Part shown: positions 18,224 through 28,943 of the stretch, one piece after another
How positions within the stretch are numbered: the stretch's first letter is position 1
Layout of the letters: every line of letters begins with the position of its first letter
From: Ilyomonas sp963847085
Lineage (GTDB): Bacteria > Bacteroidota > Bacteroidia > Chitinophagales > Chitinophagaceae
DNA: 64,000 nt
Reading direction: 5' to 3'
Assembly (NCBI GenBank): GCA_963847085.1
Contig: CAWJYO010000011.1
Span: 496,001-560,000 of the forward strand
Made by a program: the position numbers and the translations under genes
Notes under the pieces: generated by a model
Database searches by the model: none
What the model saw: the letters and a program-made list of their open reading frames with translations, nothing else
What the model was told of the DNA's origin: nothing

Positions 18224-19600
18224 ATGAAGAAAGTTTTGTTTGCAGGGGCAATGTTTTGTTTTGCCACAATTTCTGTTCATGCGCAACAGCGTGTGATTGC
18301 TGATAAAATTATTGCGCAGGTAGGTGATAAAATTATTTTGCAAAGCGATATTACCAATGCGATTGCCGATTACAAGCGGCAAGGTCAGGATGCACAGTTA
18401 CCGCCCGATCCTGAATGTGCTTTTTTAGAAGGCCAGTTGATACAAAAAGCGTTGGTGTTACAAGCTGAAAAAGATTCCTTGCCGGTATCAGACGAAGATT
18501 TAGATGCCTTGTTGGATAACCAGGTTCGTGGCTTTATTCAAATGTATGGCAGCAAGGAAGCGTTGGAAGAAATTGCGGGCAAAACCATCTATCAGATTAA
18601 AGAAGACAATCGTGCTCCTTTTAAAGAACGGCAGATGGCAAACCAGATGCGCAGCAAGATTTTAGACAATATAAAAATAACGCCAACGGAAGTAAAAGAT
18701 TTCTTCTCTAAAATACCAAAAGACAGTTTACCGTTTTTTGAAAGCCGCCTGGAAGTAAGCCAGATTGTAATGATGCCAAAAGCGAATAAAGATGTGGAAG
18801 AATATGTTGGCAATCAGTTGCTCGATTTGAAAAAACAAGTTGAAAACGGCTCTAAAAAATTTGATGCGCTGGCACGCATTTATTCGCAAGACCCGGGCAG
18901 TAAAGAAAGTGGCGGGCAATACAGCGTTAACCGTAACGATAAACAGTGGGACCCTGCTTTTATGGCTGCGGTTTGGCGATTAAAAGAAGGACAAATTTCG
19001 CCTGTTGTAAAAAGCAAGTTTGGCTTGCACATCATTCAAATGGTAAGCCGCTCCGGCGATGATGCCATCGTCCGTCATATTTTAATGATTCCGCCTGTTA
19101 CCAATGCTGAACTTGATATTGCAAAAGGCAAGCTTGATAGTATTCGCAACGATATTATAGCAAACAAAATGTCGTTCAGCACAGCGGTAAATAAATTTAG
19201 CGACGATGACAACAGCAAGTTTACAGGAGGCGCCGTAACTGCGCAGGATGGCACGCCCGATGTAACCATTGACCAAATGGATAAAGACCTTGTGCTTCAG
19301 ATAAAAAATATGAAGCCCGGCGATATTTCACGCCCTGTCGTTTACACGAATGAACGTGGCATGCAAGGTGTGCGCATTGTGTATTTTAAAAGTCGCTCCG
19401 AGCCGCATGTTGAGAATATGAAAGATGATTATGACCGCATTGCCAAACAAGCTTTGGAACAAAAGAAAATGCAGGTTTTGGAAAAATGGTTTAAAGATCA
19501 CATTCCTACTTATTACATCAATATTGATAAAAATTTTGCATCGTGCAGCAGCATTAAAGATTGGTGGAATGCAGCGAATCTTGCCAATGCAAGCAAATAA
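18224..19600 (+). CDS. SurA-like periplasmic peptidyl-prolyl isomerase / chaperone
   Basis: The start MKKVLFAGAMFCFATISVHA is a signal peptide. A SurA-type N-terminal domain follows (VIADKIIAQVGDKIILQSDI), then two parvulin domains: the first, at about residues 170-270, carries ALARIYSQDPGSKESGGQYS and SPVVKSKFGLHIIQMV; the second, at about 280-380, is FSTAVNKFSDDDNSKFTGGA. SurA chaperones outer-membrane beta-barrels across the periplasm. Bacteroidota carry several paralogues, so I withhold the gene symbol. An upstream promoter and a downstream terminator show it is transcribed alone. Confidence 0.93.
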   Translation: MKKVLFAGAMFCFATISVHAQQRVIADKIIAQVGDKIILQSDITNAIADYKRQGQDAQLPPDPECAFLEGQLIQKALVLQAEKDSLPVSDEDLDALLDNQVRGFIQMYGSKEALEEIAGKTIYQIKEDNRAPFKERQMANQMRSKILDNIKITPTEVKDFFSKIPKDSLPFFESRLEVSQIVMMPKANKDVEEYVGNQLLDLKKQVENGSKKFDALARIYSQDPGSKESGGQYSVNRNDKQWDPAFMAAVWRLKEGQISPVVKSKFGLHIIQMVSRSGDDAIVRHILMIPPVTNAELDIAKGKLDSIRNDIIANKMSFSTAVNKFSDDDNSKFTGGAVTAQDGTPDVTIDQMDKDLVLQIKNMKPGDISRPVVYTNERGMQGVRIVYFKSRSEPHVENMKDDYDRIAKQALEQKKMQVLEKWFKDHIPTYYINIDKNFASCSSIKDWWNAANLANASK

Positions 19601-19623
19601 TGTTTTGATTTATGATTTTATAA

Positions 19624-19666
19624 AAAATGAGAGAAACAACTTTATTGTTTCTCTCATTTTGTTTTT
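19624..19666 (+). terminator. Intrinsic terminator after the SurA-like gene
   Basis: A 16-base perfect stem (AAAATGAGAGAAACAA with its complement) has a 5-base loop and is followed by GTTTTTGC. The run after the stem coincides with the window-wide motif at 19658-19668. Confidence 0.92.
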
Positions 19667-19712
19667 GCAGGAATTTGGTGGATATAGCTTGTTTGTTTTC
19701 ACATTGTTTCAA

Positions 19713-19744
19713 CAATCATAAATCGCAAATCAAAAATCATAAAT
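19713..19744. repeat. AATCATAAATC repeat tract, copy 2
   Basis: CAATCATAAATCGCAAATC followed by AAAAATCATAAAT parallels 12621-12653. It lies between the terminator and the end of the next, convergent gene. Confidence 0.6.
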
Positions 19745-19755
19745 ACAAATGGTTT

Positions 19756-20397
19756 TTAGTTATCGTCTCTTAGCAAGATGGTAATTTTATGCGGTGCAGT
19801 TGCATCTCCGCCGAAGTAAGGATATAACTTATAACCAACTGCTTCTTTCGTTGTGCTCGCACGCGGAACAGAAGTTGTAATACCATTCAAAACAAAATTG
19901 TAATGATCGCCTTTTACAACGATAGCACATTTGTTTTCAACACCTAAATCAACCTTACCCAATTGTACAATGCTCATTACACCTTTGTTATAAGTGTAAG
20001 CAGCCAATTGCAATTCGTTGTTAAACCAACGCCATCCAAACCTTGCGCTAAACTGCTGATGAAAACTGTTGTTATCTGCAAAACCGTATAGCTTGTTGTT
20101 ATCGTATAACGTGGCAGGATCGGTGAAATGATAGATAGCAGAGCTATCAAACACAACAGTAAAATACAAAGCTGTATCGGCAAATGGCGGGTAATAATTT
20201 CCGTTGCAATAGTGAGCCCCTTTTTCAATTACATATCTCGTAAAGGGTTTTGTTTTGGATGAATTTCCCAACCCATTTACGGTGGTTACATTAGGTTGAA
20301 TAGTAGCAAAATTAAAATCAGAACTTTTGGTGCAACTGGTTAAAAACGTAATAGCTGAAAGAAAATAAACAAAAACAAATGCGCCTCTCTTTTTCAT
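19756..20397 (-). CDS. Lipoprotein of unknown function
   Basis: The N-terminus MKKRGAFVFVYFLSAITFLTSC ends in a good lipobox (LTSC), so the protein is probably lipidated. The mature part of about 195 residues is beta-rich with many aromatic residues (YYPPFADTALYFTVVFD; ARFGWRWFNNELQLAAYTYN) and resembles a secreted beta-sandwich. I start it at the ATG at 20397; an in-frame GTG two codons earlier is less likely. No family is recognised. It may form a unit with the gene at 20486, which is on the same strand and ends 88 bases upstream. Confidence 0.75.
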   Translation of the reverse strand: MKKRGAFVFVYFLSAITFLTSCTKSSDFNFATIQPNVTTVNGLGNSSKTKPFTRYVIEKGAHYCNGNYYPPFADTALYFTVVFDSSAIYHFTDPATLYDNNKLYGFADNNSFHQQFSARFGWRWFNNELQLAAYTYNKGVMSIVQLGKVDLGVENKCAIVVKGDHYNFVLNGITTSVPRASTTKEAVGYKLYPYFGGDATAPHKITILLRDDN

Positions 20398-20485
20398 ATT
20401 CACGGTAGTTTTTTAGATACCACCTTATAAACAGAATAGGAGAAGCGAATGGTATTGGTGATTCTTTATTTAATGGCCTTTTAAT

Positions 20486-20905
20486 CTACAACAACAGCTT
20501 TGCAAACCGTTCGAGTTCTGCAATTTCATTGCTGCCAAAGGCTTCATTATTGTTGTATTTGTTTTGCAAAAACAAAACTCTTTTGTGTTGAGGATAGCGC
20601 TGCAAAATATCGTGAATGAGTTTTCCGGCACGCTCATCTTTTTCATACAATGGCTTTGCTGAAGCAGGTGCTTCGGATTTAAAACGATTGGGCATTTTAG
20701 AAATCTTTGCTTCCAATGTTGCCAGCCAGTTAGCCGGTATATCGGGAACTTTTTGGGCTTTGTAATACAAGCCCTGCAGTTGTTTTTTACTAAGGCTGCC
20801 CCGCTGCTCGTATTGATGCATTAAGCTCATAACAAACAAATCAAACTGAAGAGTTTTGTAACAAGCGTTTAGAATTTTATCAACAACATCTATTTCATTT
20901 TTCAT
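20486..20905 (-). CDS. Conserved-looking hypothetical cytoplasmic protein
   Basis: A 139-residue soluble, basic, helix-rich protein (LMHQYEQRGSLSKKQLQGLYYKAQKVPDIP; RAGKLIHDILQRYPQHKRVLFLQNKY). It has no signal peptide, membrane segment or cysteine motif. Codon use resembles that of the flanking genes, which argues that it is real. The part encoding VLFLQNK contains a copy of the window-wide motif on the coding strand at 20576-20586. I do not recognise a family. Confidence 0.65.
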   Translation of the reverse strand: MKNEIDVVDKILNACYKTLQFDLFVMSLMHQYEQRGSLSKKQLQGLYYKAQKVPDIPANWLATLEAKISKMPNRFKSEAPASAKPLYEKDERAGKLIHDILQRYPQHKRVLFLQNKYNNNEAFGSNEIAELERFAKLLL

Positions 20906-20992
20906 TTGCCCTTATTGTGTCCGTTTTTTAAAACAGTTTGTAAAAGTAAATCGTAATCAAAAAGTAAAGAACAAAGCATTTGAAGAATGATC

Positions 20993-21124
20993 AGTAGTGG
21001 TACAGTTTGAAAAAAGTGGCGATAACCTGTCAGGTTTACTTATTCTTAGCGATTATCGTAAACGTATAACCTAAACGTATAACCTGACAGGTTTTAATTG
21101 AAATATTTCAAACTGTACTACTAC
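20993..21124. mobile_element. MITE-like element of about 130 bases with terminal and internal inverted repeats
   Basis: Terminal inverted repeats of 19 bases (20994-21012, GTAGTGGTACAGTTTGAAA, and its complement at 21106-21124) differ at one position. Inside, AACCTGTCAGGTT (21024-21036) and AACCTGACAGGTT (21081-21093) are reverse complements of each other and each is itself nearly palindromic. No ORF is present. It lies in the 495-base gap before the PKD gene. No transposase is in the window. The rest of 20906-21400 shows no gene. Confidence 0.6.
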
Positions 21125-21400
21125 CGAATAATAAATGATTAAAGAAAGCTTAATAAAAAACTCTACATTTTAGCGCGGCAATGAATATTTAAATTAAAGG
21201 TGTAAAACAAAAAACAGAACTTGTGTTTAGCACAATTGTTGCTTTTAGAAGGCGACTGCAAAACACTGTTTATGAAAAAGCTAACTTTGAAATATACCCT
21301 GTTGTACTCAGTGTTCCTGGTTTTCTTTTTCAAACGAGAATATTTTAACGCTTACTTCTGTTAGAGGTTAGAGGGCTGAATAGAGATAAGCAAATTTTAA

Positions 21401-24400
21401 ATGGAATGTATGTGCTGCTGCAAGCATTGTTGGATCTTGATCATTTTGTTTTGCTTTGCTTTCTCGGCAGTGGCGCAGCAAGCCAATTTTACAGCCGATA
21501 AAACATCGGGTTGCTCGCCGCTTACCATTTCCTTCACCAATAGTTCTACTGGTTTTTCAAATGCAGCTACTTACTCGTGGGATTTTGGAAACACCAACAG
21601 TTCGGCTTTGGAAAACCCCGGAACCACCTACAATAGCGAAGGCACTTACACAGTAACGTTAACAGTAACAGAAGGCATAATTAAATCATCAAAATCAATG
21701 CAGATAACGGTTTATAAAAAACCTGTCGTTGATTTTTCAGTTGATGTTACAAAAGGCTGCCCTCCGCTGGCAGTTACATTCACTTCTAATTCGCAACCGG
21801 GCGATGGCAGCATTAGTAGTTATACATGGGACTTTGGTGATGGTATTGCGCAAAATGGTACGACTCCACAAGTTCATACATATACCATTGGAAACAGCAT
21901 TAGCCCAAGCCTTACTGTTACCAACAGTTATGGTTGTTTCAGCACCGTAGCGAAACCACAATTGATAACCGTGCTACCGCAGGTGATTGCGTCTTTCAAT
22001 GCGAATAAAACAGTGCTTTGTAAAGCTGGCGATGCAGTGAATTTTACAAATACCAGCGCAGGTGTTGGTGCACTTTCTTATCATTGGGATTTTGGCGATG
22101 GAAGTACTTCTTCGGCACAACAACCGAAACACACATACGGCCAACGTGGTACTTATATTGTGAAGCTAACAGCGACCAGCCCTGATGGTTGCACTTCAGA
22201 TACAACGCTGGTAAACAATATAAATGTAGCTGATTTTCATACGGCCTTTACATTGCCACCTACGTTTTGCCAGAACAATTCTCTTTCATTTGCCGATAGC
22301 AGTACACCAATTGCAACTACAGAAAGATGGCTGGTAAATGGTACGCCTTCCAACGATACAGCCGCTCATCAATTACAACATACATTCACCACACCCGGTA
22401 ATTATAAATTGCAACTGATAAATGTGTATGAAACCTGCCCCGATACAGCAACAAAAACAATCACCATTCAGGCAGCGCCCAAGTTAGGGGGTTTTATATC
22501 GCAACCAGAAGGAAGCTGTGGTGCGCCTGTAACAGTTGATTTTACAGATACATCAAAAAACACCACAAACACGCAATGGGATTTTGGCGATGGAACTGCC
22601 ACAGGAAAAACAGCGCAGCATTTTTACAATGCCAATGGAACATACAATGTTACGCTCACCTCTGCCGTGCGCTAACGGCTGCACCGCACAAATTACAAAG
22701 TCAATAACGGTGCAAAAGGCAATTGTTACCATCAGTAGTTCTAACGGTAATTTAGGCTGTCAAACAAAAACAACAACTTTTTTAGCTGTTACAACCGATA
22801 CCATTGCAACTTACAACTGGAATTTTGGCGATGGCAGCTCATCCTCTGATGCATCACCAAAACATACTTTTACGGCACCCGGCGAATACAATGTAGTTTT
22901 GAGTTATACAACTAAGGGTGGTTGCAGCGACACCGCTAATTATGTAATTGATGTATATCAAAAGCCACAGTTCGATTTTTCAGCTTCTCCCAACCCGGTT
23001 TGTGGAAATAACCCGGTTGTTTTTACAGTAACCGGAAGTAACCTTGCAGGAACATTTACCTGGAACTTTGGCGATGGTGTTGAATACGATTCGCTGCCGC
23101 CGCCTTTTACGCATCGTTACCAGCATGATTCAACTTATTCCGTAACTTTAATCATCAACAATAATGGTTGTACTGACACGGTTACGAAACCGGCTTATGT
23201 TACGGTTTTGCCACCGTTTCCACACATTGCAAGTGCGCAGAATACCTGCGATGGAACGCGCGGCCTGGTAACGTTTACAGAAGCCTCTTACAAAGCGCAG
23301 CATTACAGTTGGAACTTTGGCGATGGCAGCGCACCATATGATTATGATTCGGCTCAAGAGCCAATTGTGCATGAATACAAAGCTACCGGAACTTACCACA
23401 TTTCGTTAACTACAACCAACGGAACCTGTTCCGCAACGGATTCCGTAATTATGAATGTTTTGCTAAAACAACATCCCAACTTGTCAGCAACAAAAACCCG
23501 ATTTTGTAGTAGTGATATATTGCATACAAGTTTATCCAATTTAGAAAGCAATCCATTTACTTCTCCGTTTGCTTTGGGCTATAACATTACTACCATTCAA
23601 TATACCGATACCACACATTTTGCAGGTAATCCTAATATCACAGAACAGACGGCTCAAAACTTATTCAATATTGATTTGAACAATTTGAATGTGACTGAAA
23701 AATCGTTACGTGTCATTACTACGTCACAAACTTTCGGATGCCAGGATACCAGCAATTATCTGCCCTTTGAAGCGTTAGGGCCAATAGCTCAATTTTCGGT
23801 GCAAAACCAAACGTCCTGTTTTAAAACGCCGGTTGTTTTTGTTGATGAATCGAAGCCAAGCCACAATTCTCCTATCACCAAATGGCAATGGAATTTTGGC
23901 GATAGTTCATCCGAAACAAAAATTCAAAGCACATCTGTTGTGCACAGTTATCCAAAACCCGGAAATTATAATGCAACGCTTACGGTTACCGATGCTAATA
24001 ATTGTACATCATCAACGCCACTCGATTCTAACATTGTCAGCATTTCAGGACCAGTAGCTCTTTTCAGCATTTCACAAAATCCTGTTTTGCCGGCAACGAA
24101 TATTTCCTTTTACAATCAAACGGATACTACTAACACAAATGGTTCTGCAACTCTTTATACATGGATGTTTGGTGATGGCGGTATCATTAATCATCAACCT
24201 TTTTCCGATTCGGTTGTGCACACGTATCAGAAAGAAAGTATTGATACTGTTGTTTTGATCGCTACTAATACTGCTGAACGTTGCGCTGATACTACATTAC
24301 AGGAAGTATATGTTCAAAACCCGAATCTTTCTTTTACTTATACCACTGCATATATAAACCCCAATAGCGGATGCCCTCCTGTGATTGCTTCCTTTGTAAA

Positions 24401-26325
24401 TACATCTATTAATACAGTAAGGGTAAGCTGGGATTTTGGAGATAGTACAACTGCCGATAACTTAAACAATGCAGGTCATATTTATAACAAACCAGGCATT
24501 TATAAAGTAACCTTGTATGGCTATTTTATTGATGGAACAATGGATTCCGTATTTCAATGGATAACTATAAAAGGCCCCTTTGCAAAGTTGCAGTCAGTGA
24601 AGCCGTTTGCCTGCGGTTCAGAACTGATTACACTACAAGCAACGAGTTCTAATACAAAACAATTTACGTGGGATTTTGGTGATGGTACGTTGCTAACGAA
24701 CAACGATACAGTTGCATCACACCGATACTTAACGCCGGGCGTTTATACACCATCGCTGATTGTAAAAGACAGCAGCAATTGCCAGTTTCCTTTCTTTTTA
24801 ACGAAGCCTATCATTGTTGACACCTTGCATCTGCAAATCAATATGAATGCGCAGGTTGCCTGCGATTCTTCTCTGCTTATTTTTAATCCGAACACAGTTA
24901 GCGAAGCGAAAACATTAGGCTATCCACTCACTTATCACTGGAGCTTTGGAACAGGCATAACTAACGATACGGCTAACACTGAAACAGCTTCGTTTGTTTA
25001 TAGCAAGCCGGGAAAATATGAAGTGATACTGAGCGGCGCTTCACAATTTGGCTGCACCGATATTACAAGAGATAGCATTACCGTTCAACCAACGCCACGC
25101 GCTTACATTGCAGGACCAACGCAAATTTGTCAGAACGATTCTGCTTCATTTACCGGCGCCTCAACACGAACCGTACAATGGAACTGGCTGTTTCCGGATG
25201 GCAATACTTCAACGCTTCAAAAAACGCCCTCAAAACAATTTACAACACCTGGTTTGGATTCAATTTCATTGATTGTAAACGATAATGGTTGCTACGATAC
25301 GGTGGTGCATGTGCTAACGGTAAATGCAAATCCTGTTGTCAAAGCATCACCCTTAAGCGCACATATTTGTGAAGGCGATTCAGTACAGTTGGCAGCACAC
25401 GACGGAGATGTGTTTAACTGGATTCCCAAGCAACATATTGCAGGTAGCAATACAGCTACGCCTTTTGTTTTTCCAGATTCAGCAACCACGTATTTTGTTG
25501 AGGTAAAAAATAAGGCCGGTTGTGTTGGTAACGATTCGGTTGTGATTGCCGTTACACAACGTTTTAAAGTAACCACGCCATCACCTGTTTACATTTGCCC
25601 GGGTGGCGTTGCGCAATTAAATGCCTCCGGTGCAGACACATACCAATGGTTGAATAATACTGTAAGCAATAGTACTATTGCGAATCCAACTGTGTCAACT
25701 TATTCGCCTCAAACCTATACCGTTGTTGGGTTTGACAATGCCGGTTGTTTTGCTGATACAGCTACCACACAAGTGCTGACAGCAATATTGCCAACTGTAA
25801 ATGCAGGTGCTGATATTACCACACTTGCCGGCGAGCCTGTAACACTTACAGCAACAGGAAGCAACGACATAAAAAAATGGCAATGGATACCAGATCAATT
25901 CCTGAATTGCGATACCTGCGCTACTGTTGTTGTTACGCCACATGCAGATATACAATATGTTGTGAAAGCAACCAATAACTACTGGTTGTGTAAGTTATGA
26001 TACAGTACAGGTTACCATTCTTTGCAAAGGCAGCCTTATTAATGTGCCTTCTGCTTTTACGCCGAACGGCGATGGAAAAAATGATCGCTTTTCTATTTTA
26101 GGTAACGGCATCAAAGAAATCAAACATTTTGCTGTGTTCAACAGGCTTGGAGAATTGTTGTTTGAAAAAGAACATATAACCGACACCCAATCCTCTTCTG
26201 AAGGATGGGATGGCACATTTAAAAACGTTCCTGCACCGCCGGGAACTTATGTTTATTATGCGGAAATTATTTGCGATACAGGGGAATTGTTTTATCATAA
26301 AGGAACTGTTGTTTTGATAAGATAA
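21401..26325 (+). CDS. Giant secreted PKD-repeat protein with C-terminal T9SS type B (CHU_C) sorting domain (two frameshifts)
   Basis: After a signal peptide (ILIILFCFAFSAVAQQ) come about thirteen PKD domains, recognised by their core W(D/N)FGDG: YSWDFGN, YTWDFGDG, YHWDFGDG, TQWDFGDG, YNWNFGDG, FTWNFGDG, YSWNFGDG, WQWNFGDS, YTWMFGDG, VSWDFGDS, FTWDFGDG, YHWSFGTG and WNWLFPDG. Cysteine-containing Ig-like repeats follow. The C-terminus VPSAFTPNGDGKNDRFSI to GTYVYYAEIICDTG is the gliding-motility-associated C-terminal domain that sends proteins through the type IX secretion system. Breaks near 22665 and 25990 split the frame; joined, the product has about 1640 residues. It is likely a cell-surface adhesin or motility-related protein. 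A strong terminator follows. Confidence 0.9.
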
Positions 26326-26369
26326 AAAAAGGTGCAAAACCAAAGCTGCACTTTGTTTTGCACCTTTTT
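26326..26369 (+). terminator. Intrinsic terminator after the PKD gene
   Basis: The 15-base arms AAAAAGGTGCAAAAC and GTTTTGCACCTTTTT are perfectly complementary. The apical loop can itself pair (CAAAG with CTTTG). It immediately follows the stop codon. Confidence 0.93.
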
Positions 26370-26405
26370 AATTATTCATTTTATTCACTCTTCTTTTTTC
26401 CGATT

Positions 26406-26958
26406 ATGTCCGAACTCATCCATATTGTTGCCATCTGCGGCAGTACGCGCGAAGTATCTGTTAATCTGAACTTGCTTCATGCCATTCAGAATTTGTACAA
26501 AAACAAACTTCACACTTACCATCTACCCGAACATCGCAGCTCTTCCACATTTCAACCCCGATTTTGACAACGATAATGCGCCATCCATTGTTAATGAATT
26601 TCGCAATCAGTTAAGCGAAGCAGATGGTATTTTGATTTGCACACCCGAATATGCTATGGGCGTTGTTGGATCATTAAAAAATGCAATTGACTGGACGGTT
26701 TCCTCCACTGTTTTTTCACACAAACCCACTGCATTGATTACCGCAGGTTTAAGCGGAGAAAAAGGTCATAAAGCGTTGATGGAAACGCTCAACATTATTG
26801 AAGCCGATGTACCGGAAAGCTGTCAATTCATTATTCAATTTGCCAAAACTAAAATAGAAGCTAACACCATTACCAACGAGCAAACAAAAACAGACGTAAT
26901 GGCTGTAATGGATTCGCTGCTTCGTATCATCAGCGAAAGAAAAAGGGAACAGTATTAA
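26406..26958 (+). CDS. NADPH-dependent FMN reductase family protein (one frameshift)
   Basis: The start MSELIHIVAICGSTREVSVN contains the flavodoxin-like phosphate-binding loop CGSTR, and later ADGILICTPEYAMGVVGSLKNAIDW is the family's second signature (PEYN/A...LKNAIDW). The frame breaks near 26530, where YHLP continues as NIAALPHFNPDFDNDN. Joined, it has about 183 residues, typical of the NADPH-dependent FMN reductase family, which are dimeric cytoplasmic flavoproteins that reduce quinones, azo dyes or chromate. It lies just before the MarR gene and may share its stress-response context, although the MarR operator is downstream of it. Confidence 0.88.
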
Positions 26959-27016
26959 ACCCTTTTCTTAACAAAAACAAAACCTCTTTTCTATCCAAAC
27001 ACAAAGAATATATTTT

Positions 27017-27050
27017 TACCTTTGTAAGGTAAACTTGTAAGTTTACCTTA
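27017..27050 (+). promoter_or_regulatory. -7 box overlapped by a MarR-type palindromic operator
   Basis: TACCTTTG at 27017-27024 is an exact TAnnTTTG -7 box. Directly after it, 27025-27050 is a perfect palindrome with 12-base arms (TAAGGTAAACTT) around GT, ending 5 bases before the marR start codon. The transcription start would fall inside the palindrome, an ideal place for repression by the encoded MarR protein. No clear -33 box is seen. Confidence 0.75.
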
Positions 27051-27055
27051 CTATT

Positions 27056-27496
27056 ATGTCACTTGCAACTGTTGATTTACAATTAGCCTCCGATTTCAGA
27101 ACCCTTATTACAAGGCTTATTAAAAAGCTTCGTACAAAAAATACAACCGGAGATGAATTGTCTCTCACCGAGCGTTCGGTTCTTGGCTCATTAAATGAAC
27201 AAAAAGAAATGCTGCCTGGCGAACTGGCGGCTGCCGAAAAAATAACATCGCAGTCTATGTCAGGCATCTTGAATCATCTATCCGAATTGGGTTATATCAA
27301 CCGCAAAGAATCGAAAACAGATAAACGTAAAGTGCTCATTACATTAACCAAAGAAGGACAAAATATTATAACGAAAAGAAGACACGAGCGCGATGAATGG
27401 CTGCAGCAAGCCATTGAACAAACGTTGACAACGCGGGAACAGGAAATGCTAAAAAAAATGATTGAGCCTTTAACAAGACTGGTACAATTTGAGTAA
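27056..27496 (+). CDS. MarR-family transcriptional regulator
   Basis: A 146-residue winged-helix protein with the family pattern: an N-terminal dimerisation helix (DFRTLITRLIKKLRTK), a helix-turn-helix (MLPGELAAAEKITSQSMSGILNHLSELGYI) and the wing (NRKESKTDKRKVLITLTKEGQNII). MarR proteins are dimers that bind palindromes and release them on binding phenolic or oxidised ligands. The palindrome over its own start region indicates autorepression, together with the MFS gene 33 bases downstream. The ligand is unknown; an efflux substrate is the natural guess. Confidence 0.93.
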   Translation: MSLATVDLQLASDFRTLITRLIKKLRTKNTTGDELSLTERSVLGSLNEQKEMLPGELAAAEKITSQSMSGILNHLSELGYINRKESKTDKRKVLITLTKEGQNIITKRRHERDEWLQQAIEQTLTTREQEMLKKMIEPLTRLVQFE

Positions 27497-27529
27497 ATAA
27501 AAAAGTGCAGAGGAGAAAGGAAAGACGCC

Positions 27530-28799
27530 ATGGAAATTACCACATTCAATGCTTTTAAAAGTAGAAATTACAGGTTATATTTTGCCGGACAATCCATATC
27601 ATTAATCGGCACATGGATGCAAAAAACCGCCGTTAGCTGGGTAGTGTATTCGCTTACTCATTCCAAATTTATGCTGGGCGTTTCGGCATTTGCAACGCTG
27701 TTTCCTTCTTTTCTTTTTTCCTTTTTGGGTGGCGTTGTTTCCGACCGATACAACAAATACAAGGTGTTGCTTACTACGCAGATCATCTCTATGGTTCAGG
27801 CGGTGTTGTTAACTCTGGTTGTTTTTTTTAATCATTACAATGTAACCGTCATACTTGCATTGGGTGCCTTTTTAGGTATTGTAAACGCTTTTGATGTACC
27901 TGCAAGGCAATCGCTTGGTATATGATATGGTGGATGATAAAAAAGATTTGCCCAATGCTGTAGCGTTAAACTCATCAATGGTGAATTTATCAAGATTAAT
28001 TGGTCCTGGCATTGCCGGTATTGCTATTGAAAAATTAGGCGATACAGTTTGTTTTGGCTTGAATGCAGTAAGTTTTATTGCTGTAATTATTTCATTACTT
28101 ATGATGCGGCTCCCAAAGTACATTGCAAAGCCACGAACGAAAAATATAATTGGCGATTTGCGCGAGGGATTGGAGTATGTAAGGCGAAATAAAAATCTCA
28201 CTTTTATTTTTTTGATGATTGGTATTATGAGCCTGTTTGTGTTGCCCTACAACACACTGATGCCGGTATATGCAAAAGATATTTTTCATGGTACAGCTTC
28301 TACATTTGGCGTGATAGACAGCGTTATTGGGTTGGGTGCTTTTATCGGTGCCATCTATCTGGCTTCGCAAAAAAAAGGCACAAATATTCATTATATTTTA
28401 GCCAGAAACACACTCATTTTTGGCGCAGGTTTGATGTTGTTTTCACACACTCATTTTTATTGGCTGGCCCTGTTTTTTATTCTGATAAGCGCATTTGGAA
28501 TGATGGCACAGATTACTGTTTCCAACACCATTGTACAAACCACTGTTGCATCTGCTATGCGTGGAAGAGTAATTAGTTTTTTTACAACTATTTTGTTTGG
28601 TATGCAACCGTTGGGTGGCTTACTGGTTGGTTTTGTGTCGGAGCACATTGGCGTGCAGAACACGGTGCTATGCGAAGGAGCAATGGCATTGGTAGTGGGC
28701 GTTTTTCACCTGCGCTTTTTGCGCAAACAAAAAAGTGTTGAAAACAAAGGAGAATTTGCACAACCAGAAGTAGTAAGAGCTGCTTTAGAAACCACATAG
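27530..28799 (+). CDS. MFS efflux transporter, EntS-like (MFS_3) (one frameshift)
   Basis: The sequence has twelve predicted membrane helices and typical EntS/MFS_3 segments: YFAGQSISLIGTWMQKTAVSW at the N-terminus, GGVVSDRYNKYKVLL in the loop after helix 2, and VPARQSL then VYDMVDDKKDLPNAVALNSS after helix 4. The frame breaks exactly between those last two, near 27915, because of an extra G. Joined, it has about 422 residues. It is probably co-transcribed with marR and exports the compound that the regulator senses. A siderophore is the known cargo of EntS, but no siderophore genes are visible here, so drug or metabolite efflux is as likely. Confidence 0.9.
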
Positions 28800-28943
28800 C
28801 GACGAAACGATTCACTTAAAAATAAGGCAAAAACAAACCTTGTTAGTATCAATATGTGATTGAGTTAATACGGTAAGGAATAGATGTTGTAATGATGATT
28901 TGCAGTTTGAATTATCATCAAAAAATTAATAAAACAAAAAATT

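Noticed and set aside
21401..26325. DNA-level tandem repeats in the PKD gene
   Set aside because: The repeats are at protein level only; nucleotide identity between PKD units is low apart from the WDFGDG codons.
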